Source of the DNA: Triparma columacea
Lineage: Eukaryota; Sar; Bolidophyceae; Parmales; Triparmaceae
Assembly (NCBI GenBank): GCA_030267965.1
Contig: BRYA01000337.1
Span: 1-20,866 of the forward strand
Direction: 5' to 3'
DNA: 20,866 nucleotides
Position numbers and translations under genes: made by a program. A model generated the notes under the pieces. It saw nothing but the letters and a program-made list of their open reading frames with translations. It was not told where the DNA came from and ran no database searches. How positions within the stretch are numbered: the stretch's first letter is position 1; each line of letters starts with the position of its first letter. Shown piece by piece: positions 1 through 7,590 of this stretch.

Positions 1-3000
1 AAGATCAGCACCAATATAGAGAGAGACCCATCTACCACCAAGTAGCCCTAACACAACAATTGTCATGCACCTCATCACAAGCATACCTGCACTAAAGAGT
101 GTCATTGAAACAAATATCATTGATCTCTTAGTGGGATTTGCAGGTGCATAACCATAGAAGTCAGGCACTTGTTCTCTCTTCATTGGGTCAGTATCAAAGT
201 CATAACTGATAGTTGCAGATGCAAAGCCTGTTGTCAATGCTGAAACAATAAGTGAGACCCAAGCTGCATCCGCAACGTCTTTTTTACTTGTTGCAATAGC
301 CATAAGTTGGATAATCACTCCAGGTATGGCTTCGGCAAACATCTCAACCATTTTTATCATTGTCAACTCAGCCATAGCATCAGCTGCTAGTCCAGCCTCT
401 TGCTTTTCTCCCTTTGCAACCCTGTAAGCATCAACAGCAGGCTTAAAGCCAATAAAAATAGGAAAGCATTCCATAAGCACTCTCTTCATCCCCAACTTCT
501 TGTTCTGTCCAGAAACAGCTAACATTTGTATCCCAATTGAGACTGCCAAACTTGCCAAAGATGCCTTAAAGTACCCATACTTCTCATCACTCCAAAACAT
601 GTAGGTCACATACACATCAGTGAGCAAATCAGACATACTAGTAATAGCCCCAACAGTCACCCTTGCCTTTAAGCCAAAGGAAGACTTCATGAATAGTGTC
701 ATAACAATCTCCTCAAGCATGGGCCTTAACCACTTTTGTTCATTCATGACTTTTTGGACTTCAGTGAATTGATGTGCCCATTCGTCTACAGCATGAGCAG
801 CAGTTGCTGTTGTGAGCATGACTACTGTCATTGCACTCCCAATTTCCCACCCTCTGGTTTCCTCCTCACTATTATCTTCTCCCTCATTTGTTGCTCTCCT
901 TTTAAATTTGTTCATGACCACAGCATACAGCATAGTTCTCATAAAACCATGCTGCTCTGTAATCTCTCTCAGTGTCCCATTGGCAGCAATAAAGTCCCTG
1001 ATGACCTCTACTTCACTGTCCCCGGCTTTCCTTTTCTTCACTCTCTCCATCAGCTGCCCTCCAAACCTCCTCCCATCCTGCTCCCCTGCTTCAGTGCTCT
1101 TCAGAAGGTTGGCAAAGTAGTAAGCAGAATCAGTTGCCATGCCCAGGTGCTTAATTACACTCTTTTTGTTGGCAGCTTTTCCTAAACCCTTAGATCTAGT
1201 CATCATTTCAACGTCTGTAGTCATCTGGCCAGCCGCTGAGAACCTTACAGCTGTGAAATGCCCTTCGTGTTTAGCTGTGATTACAAGTGTCTTGTTGTTA
1301 ACTCTGTGAATCGCATGCTGGGAGTCAACTCCACTTTTAAGGCCCCAAAAGAACGCTGCAACTTCCTTGTGGGATGCTCTCACAGTTATTGAAGTATTTC
1401 CCCATCCCCTCCCCTTCTCTGCCTTTATCATTGTCGTTCCAGACAACCCACTACTGATCTCTTGAGCTCCTTCAATCTCGTCAAAGTGGCTTTCAATCCC
1501 TGGTGCTCCCTCAATTGCAATCGCTTCAAACTTTTCTATGATCTGCTGTCTCTTGAAGGCGGCAATCTCATTGCTCTTGTCAAATCTCTTGCGTAAAACT
1601 GAGACAGCAGAAAGGAATTTAGGTCCCAATTTGTTCATTATTGTGTTGGGGATAAAACCACAAAGATCAACATTTGAGATCATGGTGACCCTTGTCTGTG
1701 GGATATAGCCATTGATTGGATGCAGCGGCTCGAAGTACCAAGTTGTGTGAATAGAGCCCTCGACAGCCCCTTTTTCCTCTGGAAAACCTTCAAGTTTATC
1801 CTGTGTGCTTGAAAAGTCTAAGAGTATTTTACCGCCCTCTTCTTTGTAAATAACTTTAGTCTTGAAGTCCCTCTTACTGAGACCTGGAACTCCCAAACTC
1901 CTTCTAGTAAACCACAACATCTTGTGTTTGTTTACATGCTTCACTTGGGAGTACACTCCCCGTGCAGAAGCTGTCTTGGCCATGTGTCTGCTGTGCGTCC
2001 CATAGAATTCTGACGCAGCGCATTCCTCAGCACTTGCATCAACTACCGTTACAGCTTTACATGTTGCAATGCTTTCTCCCTCTATGTGCACCCCTTTCAT
2101 CTTGACCCTCTCATCAGGACTCTTCAAATCATCAAAGTTCTCGTCCTTCTTGCACTTCTCATAGAATTCTTTCCCGTTGCTGATTGCTGCCTTCTCCTCA
2201 TCTGTATAATCTTGAGTCTCATTCTTGATGATGTTGGCAAGAGAGGCAAGTGCAGCTTTATCAACCTCTTCATCCTGCTTGAAGGAATCCCTGAGTACTG
2301 CTATCGTACTAAGAATGCGTGGGGTTGATCTCTTGACAATTTTGACTGGAATATGCCCCCCTGTGTCCATGTATTGCGTCAATGTAAGTTTACACTGGAG
2401 AATGCCATTTTGGTCCTCAATATTCTTGGCAGTGAGAATGCCACTTGTTCTTGCAAGCACAAGCTTTCCAAGTTTTTCCCCATAGTCCACCTGCTCCTCT
2501 GCTGGGACAAATACCAAGGATATTTTGCCGTCTTGGCGTTCCTTTTGCCAAACATATCTCATGACGGCCTCTCTTTTCCGAAAGGGGAAGGGAAGTTTCG
2601 TTACTACTGCAAATAGCTTCTCATTGATCCTTCCCTGTCCTTTCATCCTTATCTCAAGTCTTGCAGGCTCCCCTTTCTTTCTGCTTTTTAGCATCCTCTC
2701 CCTGCTGCAGTACTCAAAGAACCAAGCAGCTGCTTCCTCGGCTGAACAGTCGGTGATACACTCAGCTCTACCAAAAGTGAGTGTCTTTTTCCCTTTCTTC
2801 TGCTGCTTGTACATGATCTCCATCTTCACCCCCTCGTGAGGTGATTCAAGAGGTCTCCACCCTCCTTCCTCCTCCCCACCAAAGAGCTTCTCTAACTCCC
2901 CAAACACCTTCTTCTGGTCCTCCTTCAACTCAACCCCCTCCCTCATCCTCTCCACCAAGGCCTCCCTGACCTCAGCATCAACCTCCTTCCCGTTCCTCTT

Positions 3001-4760
3001 GAACTTCTCCTGCAACCTGTTGGCCTCAACAAGCTGATTCTTTGTAAGGTAGTCAATTGCTTTGTATTTTATATTGTATAATGTCTTATGAACCCCAGCA
3101 AGTTTCAGGTCAGCTGTTTGAATGCGTGTTACCCTACAGACATTTGGGGCAATCTCATTGAAGAAGTAGGCACCTGTAGTCTCTGCTAGCACAAATCCTT
3201 CCTTACTGAGGTCCTTGAAGCCTCCTCCAGGGTACTCTGTCAATGGCACAAAAGCCAACATGTATGATGTCAGGCCATTCTCAAGTTTGACTTCCTTCCA
3301 CGCAAACCAATTCTGGAATAATCGATTGGTGATGGCAGGGACCTTCACACCAAAATGTTGATGCAAGCTTCTACTTCCGTCGACATCCTTCCTGATTGCC
3401 CTTGGCAAGTTCCCTTCTTCTTGGGAGTGTTTCCTAGAGCGCTCAAATGTGTCAAGCAGAAATTGCTCTGCCAATACACCCTTCGCTGACTTGTCCACGA
3501 TGACCCCATAGGCTCCCCACACCTTCTCCCCCTCTCTCCACAGGAACTTGTCAATACCCTCCTTCAGTGTCCCCTTGGCTCTCTTTCCCTTCTTGTAAAG
3601 TTCCTCCTCCAGCCCTGCAACACTTTCCAGCATCTTGTCCTCTTCCTCAGTAAGAGTTGGCACATTGGGCATGACCTTTTCCACAAAGTGCGCCTTCCTC
3701 CGCTCGTCGATGACTGCAGGCTGTCTGAACTTCTTCATGACTTCATCTAGAATTCCCTTCCATGAAACAAATACATCCTTGTAAGCTCCTTTCTTGACAC
3801 TGCTGATGCTGCTGTTTATCCTTCTGATGTTTGACCTTGCTTTCTTGACACTGCTGATGCTGCTCTTTATCCTTCCAATGCTTGACCTTGCAGATTTAAA
3901 GTTTTTGACTGTGCGAGCATCAACTTCTGGTGTTATCTCTGTTGCTCTCTCCTCTGCCTTAAGAGTTCCTACCACAGTGACTCCTGTTTGTCCAAACCCA
4001 AAGTCAGTGAAGCTGAGCTCCCCCTTAATGACACCTCGTTTGACAGTCTTGGTATTTCTCGAGGCTAGAATCTCAACAAGCTTTGCAGTTGCCTCAACAG
4101 AAAGATCATCCTCGTCGAGGGATGTTAATTCCATAATGTTCGTTGATTCGTCGGGAGAGACGACACTGACGTCGAGGAGAAATTCGACAAACTTATTCCC
4201 GCTGCCGTAGTGCTGCCAGCAGACGAGTCTGTGAACGACTCCTTCCTTTTTGTCATACTCCTGGAGGGTCTTCCTTCGGAAATTGCCCTGCTCGCAATCG
4301 GTGAGGAGAAAGTCAATGATCTTGTCACGCTTGTCGTGGAAGACACCAGCGAGCTCCATAACTTTCACACCGACGCCGGTAGAGTTGTCAATGAGGCCTT
4401 CTATGGCTCCTCGGTCATCCAGAAGCTTGACAAGTTTACCTTGTTTGGGGCCAAGAGCTGTGTATTCGATATCAACTTGTTCTTGCGTCGTGGAAGAGGC
4501 GTGATTGGGGCTAGAGAGGGACTGCGGGGAGTCTTTGTTTGTGACGGTGTTGTCAGGATCTAATGTCATGGACTGAGCGGTAGTGGCGTTGCTGACAGTC
4601 GCAAGGCCGACTGGCGTGCGGCCGGGAGTCTCGCACCCGACAGCAGGCAGTATAGCACTTAGATTGTTCTCGCCCACTACTCCACTGTTTAAGGGGTCGT
4701 CGGAAATTTCGGCATTGAACTTTTCAAATCCAGGCTGAAGATGAGAATGGCCAGAAATTT
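1..4760 (-). CDS. Giant multi-START protein with XK-related-like membrane region (main exon, C-terminus cut by window edge)
   Basis: This is a continuous reading frame of about 1,586 codons running off the left edge. A candidate acceptor (CCACCCCCAG, exon from 4760) joins in phase to a likely first exon at 6589-6766; residue numbers below assume that join. If that join is wrong, the first in-frame ATG is at 4569. Three START-like modules are visible at roughly residues 390-640, 690-890 and 937-1120, with a shorter fourth near 1175-1240. They share patterns such as NWFAWKEV, PFPFRKRE and DGKISLVFVP. Charged and coiled linkers separate them, including a 17-residue tandem repeat. From about residue 1360 the protein becomes membrane-spanning. 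The segments SDLLTDVYVTYMFW and MFAEAIPGVIIQLM resemble the TDxxxAYxxW and ETFLExxPQLxLQL patterns of XK-related scramblases. START domains bind lipids in hydrophobic pockets, so lipid sensing or transfer at a membrane is inferred. START identity is fairly secure; the XKR relation is tentative. Confidence 0.75.
3790..3891 (-). repeat. 51-base in-frame tandem duplication in the START gene
   Basis: Two adjacent 51-base units encode 17-residue repeats, ARSSIGRIKSSISSVKK followed by ARSNIRRINSSISSVKK. They are basic, Ser/Ile-spaced and helix-prone, just before the first START-like module. The units differ at only a few bases, so the duplication is recent. Confidence 0.9.
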
Positions 4761-4902
4761 CTGGGGGTGGTTTTGGGGGAATTTTTGGTGAAAAGGGTTA
4801 AAAAAAAGGCAAGAATCTGAGACTCCCTCGGAATGGCTTCCCAGCCCTCCCCTAAACAATCAAAGTACCCTACTCTTCGTCTACACCACTACCCAAACTC
4901 AC

Positions 4903-4935
4903 CTCTTCTAGCATCCTCGTGAGAGCTTTTAGAGA
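4903..4935 (-). other. Candidate 33-base cassette micro-exon, copy 0
   Basis: On the minus strand a pyrimidine-rich acceptor (CCCCTTCACAG) is followed by 33 bases and a GTGAGT donor. With a phase-1 upstream exon it reads VSKSSHEDARR, close to the end of the candidate first exon (VSKSKSSHEDAGQ). It has the best acceptor of the set and lies nearest the main exon. Inclusion would add 11 residues without shifting the frame. No transcript evidence is available. Confidence 0.5.
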
Positions 4936-5070
4936 CTGTGAAGGGGACAACATTGTTGTAAAAGTGAGAAAAAGATACAAAGTTTCAACGCGTCCTCCCG
5001 CGACTCTCCTGCTCTCTCCTAGAGTATCAAATTGTCCTTTCTCTCTTCCGGCTCTCAACGCACAACTCAC

Positions 5071-5103
5071 CTCGTCCCGCATCCTCGTGGCCGTTTTTAG
5101 AGT
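5071..5103 (-). other. Candidate 33-base cassette micro-exon, copy 1
   Basis: 33 bases between ACCGCAG and GTGAGT on the minus strand, phase 1 at both ends, reading DSKNGHEDAGR. A CTAAC branch-point-like motif (TTGACTAACAT) lies about 36 bases before the acceptor and is present twice in this unit. The acceptor lacks a strong pyrimidine tract, which lowers confidence that it is used. Confidence 0.4.
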
Positions 5104-5223
5104 CTGCGGTAATGGCGATTATGGTGTTTGTTATGTTAGTCAACATGAAGAGATATCAACATGTTAGTCAACATGAAAAGATTTCAACGCGTGCCCCTCG
5201 ATTCCGTGTAGCATATCAAGCGC

Positions 5224-5391
5224 CCCATGCGGTCGCTGCAGACGGGACCCATGCGGTCGCCGCAGACGGAACCCATGCGGTCGCCGGAGACGGAACCCAT
5301 CCGGTCACCGCAGAAGCGCCCCATGCGGTCGCCGCAGACGGAACCCATGCAGTCGCCGGAGACGGATCCCATGCAGTCGCCGCAGACCGGC
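5224..5391. repeat. 24-base minisatellite, seven units
   Basis: There are seven consecutive 24-base units of the form CCCATGCGGTCGCCGCAGAC plus four variable bases. Because 24 is a multiple of three, frames stay open on both strands. The minus strand reads an octapeptide GDRMGSV(C/S), and the plus strand reads MRSPQTEP or HAVAADGT. No start, splice or domain evidence makes either strand convincingly coding. Related five-unit and two-unit tracts lie at 5716-5835 and 6188-6235. Confidence 0.9.
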
Positions 5392-5590
5392 ACGCGAGCA
5401 GGTGCGCCGCGGCCTCCGCCCGTCGAGCTCAACGCAGAGGGCCAGGCCCTCCGCAAACGGCTCCGCACGTTCCACACGCAGGCGGTGAGAAAAAACTACA
5501 AAGCTTCAACGCGCCCTCCCGCGACTCTCCCGCTCTCCCCTAGAGTATTAAAATATATTTCTCTCTCCTGGCTCTCAATGCACAACTCAC

Positions 5591-5623
5591 CTCGTCCCGC
5601 GTCCTCGTGGCCGTTTTTTGAGT
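5591..5623 (-). other. Candidate 33-base cassette micro-exon, copy 2
   Basis: Same architecture as the copy at 5071-5103 and the same peptide, DSKNGHEDAGR. The only exonic base differences from it are synonymous (Ser TCT to TCA, Asp GAT to GAC). CTAAC motif, CGCAG acceptor and GTGAGT donor are intact. Confidence 0.4.
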
Positions 5624-5715
5624 CTGCGGTAATGGCGATTATGGCGTTTGTTATGTTAGTCAACATGAAGAGATATCAACGCGTGCTCCTCGTTTCTGTG
5701 TAGCATATCAAGCGC

Positions 5716-5835
5716 CCCACGTGGTCGCCGGAGACAGAACCCATGAGGTCGCCACAGAAGCGCCCAATGCGGTCACCGCAGACAGAACCCACGCGGTCGC
5801 TGGAGATGGACCCCATGCGGTCGCCGCAGACTGGC
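5716..5835. repeat. 24-base minisatellite, five units
   Basis: Five diverged units of the same 24-base repeat as at 5224-5391, in the same relative place in the second array unit. Differences are mostly substitutions (for example CCCATG to CCCACG or CCAATG) with little length change, so the tract has aged by point mutation after the units were copied. Confidence 0.85.
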
Positions 5836-6034
5836 GCGCACGTGCGTGCGCCGCGGCCGCCACCCGTCGAGCTCAACGCAGAGGGCCAGGCCCTCCGCAA
5901 ACGGCTCCGCACGTTCCGCACGCAGGCGGTGAGAAAAAACTACAAAGCTTCAACGCACCCTCCCGCGACTCTCCCGCTATCTCCTAGAGTATTAAAATAT
6001 ATTTCTCTCTCCCGGCTCTCAACGCACAACTCAC

Positions 6035-6067
6035 CTCGTCCCGCGTCCTTGTGGCCGTTTTTGGAGT
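6035..6067 (-). other. Candidate 33-base cassette micro-exon, copy 3
   Basis: Reads DSKNGHKDAGR in phase 1; the serine codon is TCC here. One replacement (Glu to Lys) separates it from copies 1 and 2. CTAAC, CGCAG and GTGAGT signals are all kept. Confidence 0.4.
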
Positions 6068-6187
6068 CTGCGGTAATGGCGATTATGGTGTTTGTTATGT
6101 TAGTCAACATGAAGAGATATCAACATGTAAGTCAACATGAAGAGATATCAACGCGTTCTCCTCGTTTCTGTGTAGCATATCAAGCGC

Positions 6188-6235
6188 CCCACACGGTCGA
6201 CGGAGAAGGATCCCATGCGGTTGCCGTAGACCAGC
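6188..6235. repeat. 24-base minisatellite, two units
   Basis: Two diverged units of the 24-base repeat, in the third array unit, followed by a GC-rich block shared with the other units. The fourth unit breaks off just before this position and has none. Confidence 0.8.
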
Positions 6236-6434
6236 GGGTGCGCGCATGCGCCGCGGCCGCCACCCGTCGAGCTTGACGCCGAGGGCCAGGCCCTCCGCGA
6301 ACGGCTCCACGCGTTCCGCACAAAGGCGGTGAGAAAAAACTACAAAGTTTCGACGCGACCTCCTGCGACTCTCCCGCTCTCCCCTAGAGTATTAAAATAC
6401 ATTTCTCTCTCCCGGCTCTCAATGCACAACTCAC

Positions 6435-6467
6435 CTCGTCCGGAGTCCTCATGACCATTGTCAGAGT
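6435..6467 (-). other. Candidate 33-base cassette micro-exon, copy 4
   Basis: Reads DSDNGHEDSGR in phase 1, in the truncated unit nearest the candidate first exon. It is the most diverged copy, yet Asn, Gly and His codons differ only at third positions (AAT, GGT, CAT). The branch-like motif is CTTAC instead of CTAAC; acceptor CGCAG and donor GTGAGT are intact. Confidence 0.4.
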
Positions 6468-6588
6468 CTGCGGTAATGGCGATTATGGTGTTTGTAAGTC
6501 AAAATTAAAAAGATTTTCACGTGTGCTCCTCGATTCCCTGTAGAATATCAGGTATCTCCCCCCCTACGACTCCCTGAATCGAACTTAC

Positions 6589-6766
6589 CTTGGTCTTGTC
6601 CAGCGTCCTCGTGAGAGCTTTTAGATTTAGAGACTGTGAAGGCGATATCTACGGGACCGTGTATTGCAGAGGGAGTGTGATTGGGGCCTGTGGGGGGCTC
6701 GGAGGCATAGTTGGTCTTGCCGGCGCCATTCACGACTCCCGCATCTGCTTCAACCTCGCCCTCCAT
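6589..6766 (-). CDS. Probable first coding exon of the multi-START gene
   Basis: ATG at 6766 opens 59 codons beginning MEGEVEADAGVVNGAGK and ending SSHEDAGQDQ. They finish in phase 1 at a consensus donor (AAG then GTAAGT, 6583-6588 in plus coordinates). The main exon at 4760 begins after an acceptor in the matching phase, completing a GAA codon. Each repeat unit in the gap carries a copy of this exon's 3' end with its own donor, which ties the exon to the downstream gene. The segment is acidic and polar with no known domain, probably a disordered tail. An internal TTCACAG acceptor-like site at the VSK codons would allow a 45-base version of the exon. Without transcripts this exon remains a prediction; it could also be a remnant of a duplicated 5' end. 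Confidence 0.55.
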
Positions 6767-7590
6767 GACGATCTTGATTAGGTGCTGTAAATCATGCGTT
6801 CGCGATCGACGTGCGTAAACAAGGTGGCGGAGCGGCGTTTTTTGGTGTGAGTGAAAATATCGTAAATTGGCATATTCGTAAAGTGAGCTCATTTTTCTCA
6901 TTTTTTTGAAACATTTTTTTGAAACAACCAACCATTGAAGACACCGACGTTAGGTTGACACCTCCCGGTGGCCTCACCGAAGGCTCCTTCCTCCCTCCTT
7001 CCTCCTTTCCCCTCGCCACTTCCCCCACTCTCTCCCCCCTCCCCCGATCACCCGCCCTCCCAGCTTACCTCCTAACCACACGTCCTGTAGCCCCACTCCT
7101 CCAACGGTCCCAAGAAGTTGTCGACAAGGCCAGCCTCGAGATGTCCTAGTTTTTAAATCCCTTGTCACCGTCTTCCGTCAATTTATTTGTGTTGGGGTGG
7201 TTCGTTTCTGCTTCGTTAGTGTTGTTAAAGGTTAATAGTTGATAATCTCTTTTCACAGCGCAAGTTTGGCCAAAGGCAACAAATTTGCCTCAATCCTTCC
7301 CTACTCACAACACATAAAACCAGCCAGCAAGTTCGTAGCATCGACTCGCCCTTGGTACTGTCGCCTTCCTCCCTATATTGCGGGACGAATCGGCGCGTGG
7401 AATATGACAGTGACGTCGGGGGATGATAATGACTCAAGCAGCGACGAGGAAACGGACGATAACGCTGTGAATTGAGCGTAATATAAAATGAGCTCGATCA
7501 TTCTCATTGTCTCTTCGTATCGCCTTCCTTATTTTTAAACTCCTCTCTCCTTGTTTCTCTGTCTTCCTATTAACATCTCTCAATCTCCAT
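6767..7590. other. 824-base stretch with no secure gene
   Basis: This lies upstream of the candidate first exon of the START gene and downstream of the 6-phosphogluconate dehydrogenase stop, both minus strand, so it should hold the START promoter and the dehydrogenase 3' end. It contains a doubled T-run motif (TTTTTTTGAAACA, near 6901-6925), a CT-rich tract (6975-7060) and a possible plus-strand acidic reading frame at 7259-7475. No RNA gene is recognisable here. Confidence 0.6.

Larger units (their letters stand above)
4964..6550. repeat. Tandem array of about 400-520-base units inside the START-gene intron
   Basis: Units begin at a GTGAGAAAAA motif at 4964, 5485, 5929 and 6329. Their lengths are 521, 444 and 400 bases, and the fourth is cut at about 6550. 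Shared blocks, in plus-strand order, are a CT-rich stretch with CCTAGAGTAT, the CACAACTCACC donor/micro-exon block, GGCGATTATGG, GTTAGTCAACATGAAGAGAT, a 24-base minisatellite, and a GC-rich block ending in GCGGTGAG. The GTTAGTCAACATGAAGAGAT block is itself doubled in the first and third units. Length differences come mostly from minisatellite copy number (7, 5, 2, 0). The array lies wholly between the candidate first exon and the main exon of the minus-strand START gene. Confidence 0.9.

Noticed and set aside
5184..5477. Minus-strand 97-codon frame with GDRMGSVC repeats, and its relative at 5676-5921
   Set aside because: The frame is open because the 24-base repeat is a multiple of three. The third unit breaks the frame, no start or splice context supports it, and the plus strand is equally open.
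5401..5485. Plus-strand segment reading PPPVELNAEGQALRKRLRTF, repeated in three units and followed by GTGAGA
   Set aside because: It looks protein-like and has a donor-like end, but the third unit has an in-frame stop shortly upstream (MRLP then TAG), most differences are replacements, and no acceptor or start is evident.
4964..6550. CRISPR-like array
   Set aside because: Units are 400-520 bases, diverged along their whole length, and carry eukaryotic splice signals; no short identical repeats with unique spacers.
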